This document shows positions 1 through 7,894 of a DNA stretch of 23,747 bases, in pieces. Source of the DNA: CAZDAM01 sp964503595 (GTDB taxonomy: Bacteria > Muiribacteriota > UBA6191). Numbering within the stretch: the first letter of the stretch is position 1; each line of letters opens with the position of its first letter. The stretch is taken from assembly GCA_964503595.1 (NCBI GenBank), contig CAZDAM010000054.1, positions 1 to 23,747 on the forward strand. The letters are read 5' to 3'. The notes beneath the pieces are model-generated. The model was not told the DNA's origin. It saw only the letters and a program-made list of their open reading frames with translations, and searched no databases. Made by a program: the position numbers and the translations under genes.

Positions 1-567
1 GTTTTCATCTACATACTGCTGACCATAGCCCATCCCGTAACCAGGCATACCTGTACCGTAACCAGGTACTCCATACCCAGGCATGACGCTACCATAGCCA
101 GGCACTCCGTAGCCAGGCGTTCCATAACCGGGATACTGCTGTCCACCCGGATAATACCCGTTGCCGTAGCCATTGCCGTTGTAATAGGCATTTCCGGTAC
201 CGTAATTCATACCGTTGCCGTAACCCGTTCCGTAGCCAGTGCCATAGCCCGTACCGTAGCCGGTGCCATAGCCCGTACCGTAGCCAGTGCCATAGCCCGT
301 ACCGGTGCCGGTGCTATAACCATTGCCAGTGCCGTAGCCCGTACCGGTGCCGTAATTCGTACCGGTGCCGTAATTCGTACCGGTGCCGTAAGAGCCACCC
401 AGTCCGTCATAGCGGCCGTCGGTGGAGCTTACCGCAGAGCTGGTGGTCTGGTATTGTACTGCCTGATCTGCCTGAAGCGGCTGGAGCAGCAGGACACCAA
501 AAGCAGCTGTCTTCAGCCCCAGTCGCAAGGGACTAAGACCTGTTTTGCTGAGATTCCTTGCGTTCAT
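1..567 (-). CDS. Secreted Gly/Tyr-rich repeat protein, C-terminus beyond left edge
   Basis: An open frame runs from ATG at 567 to the left edge without a stop (189 codons seen), preceded by a GAGGAAG ribosome binding site. The first ~33 residues look like a Sec signal peptide: basic n-region (MNARNLSKTGLSPLRLGLK), hydrophobic AAFGVLLL, and a likely cut after LQA before DQA. After a short Thr/Ser linker the protein becomes low complexity: first GTGY/GTNY units, then GNGY units, then PGYG units (PGYGTPGYGVPGYG), then a Met/Gln/Tyr stretch. The repeats are also near-identical in DNA. Such Gly-Tyr-Pro repeats occur in exported adhesive, matrix or cell-surface proteins, but I cannot assign a function. 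Other frames over the same bases are Ala/Val/Met-rich and lack a signal peptide, so they are shadows. Confidence 0.75.
   Translation of the reverse strand, partial: MNARNLSKTGLSPLRLGLKTAAFGVLLLQPLQADQAVQYQTTSSAVSSTDGRYDGLGGSYGTGTNYGTGTNYGTGTGYGTGNGYSTGTGTGYGTGYGTGYGTGYGTGYGTGYGTGYGNGMNYGTGNAYYNGNGYGNGYYPGGQQYPGYGTPGYGVPGYGSVMPGYGVPGYGTGMPGYGMGYGQQYVDEN
19..400. repeat. Tandem short repeats coding for GTGY / PGYG units
   Basis: Read on the minus strand, 6-, 12- and 24-bp units with the pattern GGYACBGGYTAYGG recur across this stretch. They encode GTGYGTGY between about 205 and 400 and PGYG-type units between about 19 and 135. The phase keeps the frame throughout. The array probably expands and contracts in whole codon multiples by slippage or recombination. 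Confidence 0.75.
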
Positions 568-748
568 TTTCTTCCTCCACTTATTTCGACTCACCGCGGA
601 ACCAACCTGGCTTGGAGCCGGAGATTTCACGCGTTCAGCAGTATCTACGATCCTAAAACAGAAAAGGTTTCCAAAAATTGATCCAATTCCGTTTCACCTC
701 ATCTCAAAGTAACGGTAACATGGGCCCCGGCAAGCGAGGGCAGCAATT

Positions 749-3088
749 ATGAAAATCTCACTAAAATGGCTCAATGAGGCCGCAAATACACAGTTAAAGG
801 CGGACGAAGTCGCCAAAACTCTGGTCAGCCTGGGGCTTGAAGTGGAGGGAATCGAATCCACTCTGAAACCTTTCTCAGGCGTTGTCGTGGGTCGAATTCT
901 TAAGGCATCTCCCCACCCGGATGCAGATCGGCTTCAAATCTGTAAAGTCGACGCAGGGCAGGAAGCCCCCCTGAATATTGTCTGTGGTGCCCCAAACGCC
1001 CGTACCGGACTCACTGTCGCAGTCGGACTCGACGGGGCGAAAATTCCATTGGGAAAACTCAAGAACCGTAAAGTCCGCGGGGTCTTTTCAGAGGGAATGA
1101 TCTGTTCTGAAGAAGAACTCGGTTTTGCCGAAACCTCCGATGGTATCTGGGAGCTTGAGACAGATGCTGCCCCGGGAACTGACCTCCGCTCCCTTTTCAC
1201 CGAGGATCAGATCCTTGAGATCTCGGTAGGCCCCAACCGCCCGGACTGTCTCGGTCTTTCTGGCATCATCCGGGAACTTGGTCTGAAACACTCCCTGAAC
1301 CAACCGCGGGAAGTTCCTGCTCTTCCTGATACACCTCCAGAAGACTTTTCTCTTCAGATTGAAGACCCTGATGGCTGTCCCCGCTACAGCCTGGCCCTGT
1401 TTGAAAACGTTACCGTCAGGCCATCTCCTTCATGGCTTCAGGAAAGACTGGAGCATCTGGGAATCCGCTCCATCAACAACATCGTGGACTTTACCAACCT
1501 CGTCATGCTGGAAACCGGCCACCCCCTGCACGCCTTTGATGCAGATCTTCTGAATGGCAATCAAATCCGGGTTCGCAGCGCTCATGAGGGCGAGAGAATG
1601 ATGACCCTTGATGGAATCGAGCGAGCCCTGACAACGGAAGACCTGGTCATTGCCGATGCCGGAAAAGCCGTAGCTCTGGCCGGAGTCATGGGAGGAGAAC
1701 ATTCCGGGATTCTGGATTCCACCAGCCGGGTCGTGGTTGAAGTTGCCTATTTTGAACCGGTTCGAATCCGTAAAATGGCCAAGCGCCATAAAATGCACAC
1801 TGATGCTTCCCACCGTTTTGAACGCGGCATGGATCCGGAAGCAACTCTTAAAGTGCTTTTCCGCATGGGAGAACTTCTGATGGAATCAGGAGCAACCTTC
1901 AAAGGCCGCCTGGACTCCCAGCCCAGAATAGCTGCAAATCAGGAGCTGGTTCTTGCTACCCGCCAGATTCAGCGGATCCTGGGAATCTGCCCCGACATGG
2001 AATGGCTCAACCGGACCTTCAAGGCTCTGGGTTGCCAGATTCTCAAGGTCGAGGAAAAACAGCTGACCCTCACTCCACCCAGTTTCCGGCCGGATCTGGA
2101 AAGAAACATTGATCTGGTGGAAGAGGTAGCCCGGATCTACGGATTTGACAATATTCCCTTTGAATCTCCTCTGGTACGTATGGGGCATGATGAGCCCCTG
2201 AGGGATTTAAGCCAGATCGATCGGATTCGTGACTGCCTCGCAGCCCTGGGGCTCAATGAAGCCATCACCCTTTCCTTTGCCCGACAGGGAAGAACAAGTC
2301 CCCTGCGTCTGAATAACCCCATCACCGAGGAATCCGCATTTCTAAGAGAGAGGATCGCCGACGGACTGCTGGAATCCTTTCTGACAAACTTCAAGCGTCA
2401 GAACTCCAGTGTGGGACTCTTTGAAGCTGGCAAAGTCTTTCAGAATCAGGAACCCACAGAAAGCTTCCATCTCTGCGCCATTCTAAGTGGCCGGCTTTCG
2501 GACTCCTTCAGGAACGCCGAAACCGTAGCCAGCCTTCAGGATTTAAAAGGAATTCTGGAAAGCCTGATAAATGCTCTGGGAATTTCCATGGACCTCAAGG
2601 AAAACCGCAATGGCTCCACCTACGATGACTTCGAGATTGCCATGGATATCTTTATTCAGGGCAAAGCCTGCGGCACGCTTGGCCTGGTTTCCCGCGAAGC
2701 CATGAAAAAAGAACGAATCTTCCAGCCCGTAGCCATTTTTGAAATGAATCTTGAGCCTCTCCTTCAGGCCCGAACCCGTCCCTTAAAACTCAACGCACTG
2801 CCTCAATTCCCCAAAGCAGAACGTCGTCTGGCTTTTATCTGTGATGAAGGCATGCCCACCGAAGAGCTTCTGAAACTTGTGCGCTCCCTCAGGCTTCCCC
2901 TTCTGGAATCCCACGGTATCTTTGATCTTTATACCGGCAAAGGAATCCCCAAAGGCAAGAAAAGCCTTGGGCTCACCATGGACTTTCGTCACCCGGAACG
3001 TACTCTTACCGAACAGGAAATCGACGAATCTCTGGAAACCATTCTCAAAACCGCAAACAGCAAACTGGGCATTCATCTTCGCGAATGA
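749..3088 (+). CDS. pheT: Phenylalanine--tRNA ligase beta subunit
   Basis: The 779-aa product is the beta subunit of the heterotetrameric enzyme that charges tRNA-Phe. All expected domains are present in order: an N-terminal B1 segment (MKISLKWLNE), the EMAP/OB tRNA-binding domain (about 43-150, with SPHPDADRLQICKVD), the B3/B4 editing domain (about 210-375, with INNIVDFTNLV, GHPLHAFDAD and TDASHRFERGMDP), B5 (about 400-475, ending near IDLVEEVARIYGFDNIP), the catalytic-like core, and a C-terminal ferredoxin-fold anticodon-binding domain (about 685-779, LPQFPKAERRLAFICDE). Length is normal. A GAGGG ribosome binding site lies 8-9 nt before ATG. No pheS is next to it: the upstream gene is divergent and unrelated. 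The stop overlaps the next ATG by 4 nt. I see no convincing sigma70 promoter between 568 and 748. Confidence 0.97.
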   Translation: MKISLKWLNEAANTQLKADEVAKTLVSLGLEVEGIESTLKPFSGVVVGRILKASPHPDADRLQICKVDAGQEAPLNIVCGAPNARTGLTVAVGLDGAKIPLGKLKNRKVRGVFSEGMICSEEELGFAETSDGIWELETDAAPGTDLRSLFTEDQILEISVGPNRPDCLGLSGIIRELGLKHSLNQPREVPALPDTPPEDFSLQIEDPDGCPRYSLALFENVTVRPSPSWLQERLEHLGIRSINNIVDFTNLVMLETGHPLHAFDADLLNGNQIRVRSAHEGERMMTLDGIERALTTEDLVIADAGKAVALAGVMGGEHSGILDSTSRVVVEVAYFEPVRIRKMAKRHKMHTDASHRFERGMDPEATLKVLFRMGELLMESGATFKGRLDSQPRIAANQELVLATRQIQRILGICPDMEWLNRTFKALGCQILKVEEKQLTLTPPSFRPDLERNIDLVEEVARIYGFDNIPFESPLVRMGHDEPLRDLSQIDRIRDCLAALGLNEAITLSFARQGRTSPLRLNNPITEESAFLRERIADGLLESFLTNFKRQNSSVGLFEAGKVFQNQEPTESFHLCAILSGRLSDSFRNAETVASLQDLKGILESLINALGISMDLKENRNGSTYDDFEIAMDIFIQGKACGTLGLVSREAMKKERIFQPVAIFEMNLEPLLQARTRPLKLNALPQFPKAERRLAFICDEGMPTEELLKLVRSLRLPLLESHGIFDLYTGKGIPKGKKSLGLTMDFRHPERTLTEQEIDESLETILKTANSKLGIHLRE

Positions 3089-4212
3089 AACTTCTGGATT
3101 TTCTGGAACAGGTTTCTTTAAGACGCTTCCCGACCTATTTTTTTGAGGGAAGCGATCCTCTTCAGCTCCATCTTCTGGAGACGGGGCTGAAAGAGGATAT
3201 GAAGAAAGCCAACCCAAAAGTGTTCACCCGCCGGCTCAGCATGGGAAACCGGGAAGAGGCAGAAGAAATCCTGAGCCTTTCCCGGGGGCGCATGCTGATG
3301 GCCAAGGATACCCTCTTTGTCCTTTCTGACTGCCAGAAGCTCGACAATCAGTCAAAAGACAGCCTGTACCAGTCCCTCCTGAATCCCATGGAACCGCGCT
3401 TCCGCTTTCTACTTCAGTCCTCCCAGGCCCTTCCCCAGAGCCTTCCGGAGGAAAGGATCCTGAAAGAAGGCCGCTGGGAACTCAAACAAAGGGGAAGCGG
3501 GCTGGAGCTTGCCTCTGCCGTCCTTTACCTGATGAAACTCAAGGGAGCCAGTGAGGACAGGAATCTGGCACGCCGGATTGCCGAGACCGTACAGGAGGAT
3601 CCGATTGAAGCTGTCTGTATGCTCGAGGCTGCCCTTCTGATCAGGGAAGAGCCCGAAGCTCTGGCCCGGCTTCTGCCCGCCCAGGAGAATGCCGATTTGT
3701 TCGGACTGCTGGATGAGCTGTTCAAAGGCAACCCGGCCCGAACCTTTCAAGCGGCAAAAAACATGCTTCTCAAACAGGATTTCAGCAGCTTTCTCTACGG
3801 GATCATGGCTGAAGTCCGACTCCTTCTGATTCTCTCCCACCTGATTCCCAAAGAAGAAAAGACGATCTGGCTCCGCCAGGCCAGAGATGCTTCATCAGGG
3901 TACCAGAACCAGAAGAAGCGCGAAAAAACCCAGGCCCTGCGTGACAAGCTTCTGGCTCTGGCCCCTGCCCGCCTCAAACAGGATCTGGCCCGCAGGCTCA
4001 GAAACGACTTTCGTTTTCGTAAGTTGATTCTGACTCTAAGCCTCATCCCTGAAGAAGAACTGCGCCGCACCCTGGAACTCTGTCTCAAAGAGGTCTACCT
4101 GACCCGACGGGGAAAGACCCAACCCAAAATGGTTCCCGACTGGCTTCTGGGAATTGCCCAGCGCCAGAGCCAGCGCCTGAGCGGACAGAATTCCAGAGCA
4201 TCAACCCGATAA
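3085..4212 (+). CDS. holA: Probable DNA polymerase III subunit delta
   Basis: This 375-aa protein starts at the ATG that overlaps the pheT stop (ATGA), so it is probably translationally coupled. It fits the clamp-loader delta subunit family in length and layout. It has an opening 'fetch a ligand-bound loader' segment (FPTYFFEGSDPLQLHLLETGL), a RecA-like N-terminal region with LFVLSDCQKLDNQSKDSLYQ (about 80-100), a middle helical region scanning ALLIREEPEALARLLP, and a helical collar-like C-terminal third (FRFRKLILTLSLIPEEELRRTLELCLKEVYL). Delta loads the sliding clamp by opening beta. No Walker A motif is present, as expected for delta. The family is poorly conserved, so the assignment rests on overall pattern rather than a diagnostic motif. 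The last ~25 residues are basic and Gln/Arg-rich. Confidence 0.6.
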   Translation: MKLLDFLEQVSLRRFPTYFFEGSDPLQLHLLETGLKEDMKKANPKVFTRRLSMGNREEAEEILSLSRGRMLMAKDTLFVLSDCQKLDNQSKDSLYQSLLNPMEPRFRFLLQSSQALPQSLPEERILKEGRWELKQRGSGLELASAVLYLMKLKGASEDRNLARRIAETVQEDPIEAVCMLEAALLIREEPEALARLLPAQENADLFGLLDELFKGNPARTFQAAKNMLLKQDFSSFLYGIMAEVRLLLILSHLIPKEEKTIWLRQARDASSGYQNQKKREKTQALRDKLLALAPARLKQDLARRLRNDFRFRKLILTLSLIPEEELRRTLELCLKEVYLTRRGKTQPKMVPDWLLGIAQRQSQRLSGQNSRASTR

Positions 4213-4383
4213 CCGCGTTTTCGCGGACCCCTTTCCCGCAACAGGGACATGCACCAGCGCTTCATGGATCGTCTGATGGCTTTGAAAATCAGCTTGGCCG
4301 CTAAACCAAAATGCAATCCCTCTTTAAAACCCTTCCTCTAGAGGTGCATCGGGCAAAAGCTCCCTGTTAGGACCGAGTTCGCA

Positions 4384-4424
4384 ACCCTGGAAGATGTATA
4401 TCTTCCGAAAACAGGGTCTTTTAT
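4384..4424 (+). terminator. Candidate intrinsic terminator of pheT-holA
   Basis: Outer stem ACCCT (4384-4388) with AGGGT (4413-4417) encloses an inner hairpin GGAAGA (4389-4394) / TCTTCC (4401-4406), with an asymmetric GAAAAC bulge on the 3' side. It is followed by CTTTTAT. It lies 170 nt past the holA stop, which is far, and the T-run is short. Confidence 0.4.
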
Positions 4425-4474
4425 ACGACAGTTTCTGTCGCCTAAAACGGGTCATTTTTTAAGAGATACACCCC

Positions 4475-4502
4475 AAAAGCAAAAGAGAGCCGCTATCGGA
4501 TC
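4475..4502 (-). terminator. Candidate weak intrinsic terminator at the end of the long minus-strand operon
   Basis: Read on the minus strand, just after the stop of the 4509-6095 gene, GATCCG-ATAG-CGGCTC (4502-4487) can pair with one T/C mismatch and is followed by the T-rich TCTTTTGCTTTT. The stem is short and imperfect. Position is in its favour. Confidence 0.4.
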
Positions 4503-4508
4503 GGAGTT

Positions 4509-6095
4509 TTAGGCATTCGTAGCCTGAGACAGATAGGATTCTTCAAATTCGGCTCCGCTGATGAGACTGATTCCGTGCTTGGAAGCAAAACGGGAAGCCT
4601 CCGATGTGTAAGTCCCCAGGACCAGAACCAGACAGGTATCATAGCGTTTGGTCGTCATTTCTCCATAAAGCTGGGTCAGCTCTACTTCCCCGACCCGGCC
4701 CATTGCCGGATAGAACCGACCATAAACGGCTTCTTTCTTGGTGCCCTTCATCTCAAAAGCCACATAAAGCTCGGAACGGTCCCGAAGGCGCTGAAATTCA
4801 CGAAAGCCTCTCCCACTGAAAAAGCGCTTTAGATGCACTTCCGTCTGCTTCAGTCCCAGCATCGAAAATTCCTTAAGTCCAATCCGGCTTCGCCCCAGGA
4901 TAAGATCCCGGACCCCGGAAAGAAAGGAATCATCCACTGTCGCCTCAATCGACTCCACATCAATAGCCTCTGCACCAAAGAATTCGCTGGGCTCAAGACG
5001 ACGGGGGTTTTCAAAGACATTAGCATGGCTCAGGCGCCAGCTGTCATAGTAGCTGCGCATCTTCTCCATGGCATTTTCATCAGAGCGAGCCAGCCAGTCT
5101 GCCAACCGATTGGCCTCTTTATAGTCTTCCTGGAGCTCATAAAGGGTATCGAAGCTTCCCTGAGCCCGGGAAGGCTGAGAACTGTAATAAGTCAGCCAGC
5201 CAAAAACCGCTTTCTGCCAGACCAGTTCTGTTTTCTGATCCCGATTCAGTCCCTGGTCCTTCAAGAATCGCTCAAAAAAGCCGTTCCAGGTCTGGCACTC
5301 CTGCTGTGAATGGTAGCGAGTACGGGTATAAAAATGACGCATGAGGATCCCAATCGTATCCTGAGTCATCGGTGTGGATTCATCCGTCCGGGAGATAAAC
5401 TGCTGAAGCCAGTTGGCAGCCCCCTCCCGATCTCCGAGTTCAATCAGAACCTTACCCAGTACATAGCAGTGAATGGGCTCTTCCCGTCGATCCGCCAGAA
5501 TATCCAGCAGAATCGAACGAGCCTCTTCCCAGTTTTTCATGCCGGCATGACAAAGAGCTACCGTAAAACGTGTCGGAATATCCCTGGATCGGGGAGGAAT
5601 TCTCTGGTAAATATGGGCCGCCTTGGAAAACAGGCCCTGAGAGGCATAAAGCCATACCAGACGACAGAGCACCACCGGGTGATTTTCCTCACCACGCCCC
5701 AGAATCAGCAGGTAGTGCAGCATGGCCTCAGCCAGTTGCCCCCGGAAAAAACAGATTTCAGCATATTCTTCCCGGATAAAACTCTCACCCGGTGGATCCA
5801 GACAGGAAGAAGGCATTTCCAGAAGTCTTGCAAGAAGCTCCTGCAACTCCCCCTCCCGATGCTGTTCCCGAAAAATTTCACAAAGCCGGAGCATAGCCGA
5901 AGCATGCTCAGGATGTTTTACCAGACATTGTTTCAGAGCACGCTCAGCCTGGGATGCATCTTCATTTTCCAGATGCTCCATCGCCTGTTTCCACTCGGCT
6001 GCCAGAAACCCGGCTTCTCTTCCCGGGCTTCTGGCAAAAAAAGCAAACATCAGGGCCAGAAGAATCAGGACTGCAAAGATGCCCAGAATCTGCAT
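4509..6095 (-). CDS. Membrane-anchored TPR protein with C-terminal Mrr-like endonuclease-fold domain
   Basis: The 528-aa protein opens with a single transmembrane helix (about 2-20, ILGIFAVLILLALMFAFFA) followed by a basic residue, so the bulk is probably cytoplasmic. Residues ~30-340 are helical TPR/SEL1-like repeats (for example QAERALKQCLVKHPEHASAM, KNWEEARSILLDIL). Residues ~405-522 resemble the Mrr catalytic domain of the PD-(D/E)xK superfamily: D439, the E448-x-K450 pair in AFEMKG, and the closing pattern YTSEASRFASKHGISLISG, which matches the family's 'A..FA...I.LI.G' end. The typical Gln/Glu-x-Lys is thus present, but the spacing of the upstream Asp is uncertain, so activity is not assured. 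It starts 3 nt after the esterase stop and is last in its operon. The nuclease assignment is inference from motif pattern. Confidence 0.7.
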   Translation of the reverse strand: MQILGIFAVLILLALMFAFFARSPGREAGFLAAEWKQAMEHLENEDASQAERALKQCLVKHPEHASAMLRLCEIFREQHREGELQELLARLLEMPSSCLDPPGESFIREEYAEICFFRGQLAEAMLHYLLILGRGEENHPVVLCRLVWLYASQGLFSKAAHIYQRIPPRSRDIPTRFTVALCHAGMKNWEEARSILLDILADRREEPIHCYVLGKVLIELGDREGAANWLQQFISRTDESTPMTQDTIGILMRHFYTRTRYHSQQECQTWNGFFERFLKDQGLNRDQKTELVWQKAVFGWLTYYSSQPSRAQGSFDTLYELQEDYKEANRLADWLARSDENAMEKMRSYYDSWRLSHANVFENPRRLEPSEFFGAEAIDVESIEATVDDSFLSGVRDLILGRSRIGLKEFSMLGLKQTEVHLKRFFSGRGFREFQRLRDRSELYVAFEMKGTKKEAVYGRFYPAMGRVGEVELTQLYGEMTTKRYDTCLVLVLGTYTSEASRFASKHGISLISGAEFEESYLSQATNA

Positions 6096-6098
6096 AAT

Positions 6099-7073
6099 CT
6101 ATGCCTGACGCAAAGCTCCCGAATGAAATTTCAGAGAATTGACGATTTCATTCTTCCAGAGTGGCCAGTCATGAGGTCCCTGGCCCACATAGCATTCACT
6201 ATGGATACCGAGTCCTCCCAGAAGTTCCTGAAAACGGAAATTCAGGGGAACCAGTTCTCCTTCCTGATCTCCACTGTTCAAACGAATCTTCAGACCGGAC
6301 TCCCGAATGGTCTGAGCCTGTTTGGAAGCGAGCTCATAAAGCTCGTCAGAAAGAGGGCAGCTTAAGGAGCTGACGGAAGTGAAACTGAAGGGGTTGTGAA
6401 AGGCTATTCTCATCGCCCACATGGCACCGATGCTCAAGCCTTCAATCGCTCTTCCTCTGGAAGCATCAATCCGAAAGGAGTTTTCGATATGACCCATCAG
6501 ATCCTGAGTGATGTAGCGATAAAACAGATGTTCCTGGCCAGACTCTGTCCAGCAGCCCGATTTATCCGGCATGACCAGAATCATTTCCTGCATGCGATCA
6601 GTCTGAATCAAAAGATCCGCCACTTCCGCAATTCTGCCCTTGTTCGGCCAGTCGAGCTCATAGTCCAGAAGTCCACCCATCAGATAAAGCACCGGAAAGG
6701 ATTTCTGGCTTAAGCCATAGCTTGGCGGCAGGTAAACGCTGTAGCGCTTATTTTCCTGCAGGGCTTCCGAGAAAAAAGAGCTGTGATAAAGACTTCCATG
6801 GGAGCCCGAAGTGTCCAGCACCGAGCATTGCTGCTGCTCATCCCTTCTGAGATTGCTGGGATCCAGGGTCGGGTGGCCATCCACCACAAACTGATAACAA
6901 ACCTGACGTTGGCCTACCGGAGGAGTTTCAAGCAGCCAGATCCCATGTTCGAACCTCTCCATTCCCCAACTCTGCCAGTCGTTAAAATTTCCGACAACAG
7001 CTACAGAATGTGCCTGTGGGGCATAGTAGGCAAACTGGATGGATGTATTGTTGCGCGCATGACTGAGTACCAT
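6099..7073 (-). CDS. Esterase D-family alpha/beta hydrolase with N-terminal early-set (CBM48-like) domain
   Basis: The 324-aa protein has an N-terminal early-set/glycogen-binding-like domain (about 10-85, with VAVVGNFNDWQ, GIWLLETPP and YQFVVDG, then LDPSN). It is followed by a putative esterase domain (about 105-318). The nucleophile motif is GLSIG with Ser214. Asp269 (NSGDQEG) and His301 (GQGPHDWPLW) complete a plausible triad. Such two-domain proteins act on acyl esters, some on carbohydrate-linked esters; the substrate here is unknown. No signal peptide is seen, so it is probably cytoplasmic. I chose ATG 7073 because AGGAAGG sits just before it and a promoter lies at 7131-7159. An in-frame ATG at 7127 has no ribosome binding site and falls at the predicted transcription start. 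Confidence 0.8.
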   Translation of the reverse strand: MVLSHARNNTSIQFAYYAPQAHSVAVVGNFNDWQSWGMERFEHGIWLLETPPVGQRQVCYQFVVDGHPTLDPSNLRRDEQQQCSVLDTSGSHGSLYHSSFFSEALQENKRYSVYLPPSYGLSQKSFPVLYLMGGLLDYELDWPNKGRIAEVADLLIQTDRMQEMILVMPDKSGCWTESGQEHLFYRYITQDLMGHIENSFRIDASRGRAIEGLSIGAMWAMRIAFHNPFSFTSVSSLSCPLSDELYELASKQAQTIRESGLKIRLNSGDQEGELVPLNFRFQELLGGLGIHSECYVGQGPHDWPLWKNEIVNSLKFHSGALRQA

Positions 7074-7130
7074 AAAACCTTCCTGTGGTGCCCGACAAAG
7101 GGCTCTGTAACGTATATGGGCATACACGGT

Positions 7131-7159
7131 ATTTTATGGAAGGACGGTTAATAGGGCAA
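7131..7159 (-). promoter_or_regulatory. Likely sigma70-type internal promoter before the esterase gene
   Basis: On the minus strand TTGCCC (7159-7154) and TAAAAT (7136-7131) are separated by exactly 17 bp. Transcription would begin near 7124, giving a leader of about 50 nt to the ATG at 7073. It would let the last two genes be expressed apart from the upstream operon. Confidence 0.5.
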
Positions 7160-7175
7160 GCCTGTGCCGGCATTT

Positions 7176-7886
7176 TCAGGAGTTCTGATTCTCCAGCTTG
7201 AGCCTGGGAGCAGGTAAAGCCGGAAGAGAACGCATCAAAAGCTGATTCAGGGTGTCTCTTTCCCGCTCGAACATTCCCAAAAATTCAATCGAATAATAGT
7301 AGAGGAGATTCCCTGTGGAATGATCTTCACGACTTCGGAGCACCCTGCCCAGAATTCCGGTAAAGTCAAAATACTCAAGAGTGAAGAAAAGCTCAATCAG
7401 GCTTCCATTCTCAAGAGCTTCCGTCGTACTCATTTCCATACCCCCAACAGAAATTTCGTGACTGTCCCCTTCAAGCAGAAGCTCGGAAAAACGATCCTCG
7501 ACTTCCTGACGGAATCTCAGTGGAACCTGCCGGCTCACCCTCTGGTATTTACGCTTCTGTTCAATCTTGTCCCAGTATTTTGGAAGACTGAACCGTATGA
7601 CTCCCGACTCAAAATCAGCCAGAACATCAGCCGTGATTTCAACTTTGAAAGAAACCACCTTGCCCTGCAGAATCCCCTGAACAACGGCAAAACGCACACC
7701 ACGGAAAAAATATTTGAGCTGTTCCGGGGTCTTTGGCCAGGAAAGCTCAAGTTCTCCGTTCGCTCCCTCAGCCAGAAAACGGGATTTCAAGGAAAGCTTT
7801 CCCTGTTCAGGATCGTATACAACGACCTGAAGGAACTGGTTTTTCAAAAACCGTCCATATTCAACCGCTTCACGGCCTTTCATCAT
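7176..7886 (-). CDS. PilZ-domain protein, probable c-di-GMP receptor
   Basis: The 236-aa protein has a beta-rich N-terminal half (about 10-105), similar in layout to the YcgR N-terminal module. A PilZ domain follows (about 108-215) with the RxxxR motif R112-KYQ-R116 and the second motif at 144-149 (EISVGG). The canonical second motif is (D/N)xSxxG; here Glu144 replaces Asp/Asn, while Ser146 and Gly149 are kept. The strand FSIEFLGM near 200 fits the closing beta-barrel. PilZ proteins bind c-di-GMP and commonly tune motility, exopolysaccharide or surface behaviour. No transmembrane helix is visible. It begins 8 nt after the preceding TPR gene, within the operon. The Glu substitution is conservative, so binding is likely but should be tested. 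Confidence 0.8.
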   Translation of the reverse strand: MMKGREAVEYGRFLKNQFLQVVVYDPEQGKLSLKSRFLAEGANGELELSWPKTPEQLKYFFRGVRFAVVQGILQGKVVSFKVEITADVLADFESGVIRFSLPKYWDKIEQKRKYQRVSRQVPLRFRQEVEDRFSELLLEGDSHEISVGGMEMSTTEALENGSLIELFFTLEYFDFTGILGRVLRSREDHSTGNLLYYYSIEFLGMFERERDTLNQLLMRSLPALPAPRLKLENQNS

Positions 7887-7894
7887 GAAAATCT

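Larger units (their letters stand above)
4213..4508. other. Intergenic region between convergent genes, rich in hairpins
   Basis: No credible ORF lies in these 296 bp. It begins with a hairpin right after the holA stop (CCGCG-tttt-CGCGG, 4213-4226) that has no T-run. It then contains the self-complementary CCTCTAGAGG (4337-4346), a nested hairpin at 4384-4417, a perfect 6-bp hairpin CGACAG-ttt-CTGTCG (4426-4440) and an imperfect hairpin at 4487-4502. A weak outer pairing GACC/GGTC could enclose the two central hairpins. It could simply be two facing terminators plus spacer, or it could include a small structured RNA. I find no tRNA, tmRNA, SRP, RNase P or known riboswitch signature. Confidence 0.6.

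Noticed and set aside
19..400. CRISPR-like array at the left edge
   Set aside because: Repeats are contiguous, short, in phase with codons and without unique spacers; it is a protein-coding repeat.
207..410. Minus-strand Ala/Val/Arg/Met-rich repetitive ORF
   Set aside because: It is an out-of-frame reading of the Gly/Tyr repeats. The true frame (1-567) has a ribosome binding site and a signal peptide and stays open to the edge.
4370..4440. tRNA- or tmRNA-like element around GAGTTCGCAACCC
   Set aside because: The T-loop resemblance is superficial: no GTTCRANYC consensus, no acceptor stem and no anticodon arm can be folded.
5310..6365. 351-aa plus-strand ORF opposite the TPR/Mrr and esterase genes
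   Set aside because: It spans the junction of two well-supported minus-strand genes and has no domain or start signal.
7074..7127. Upstream ATG start (7127) for the esterase, adding 18 residues
   Set aside because: No ribosome binding site, placed at the predicted transcription start, and the extension lacks family resemblance. ATG 7073 has AGGAAGG.
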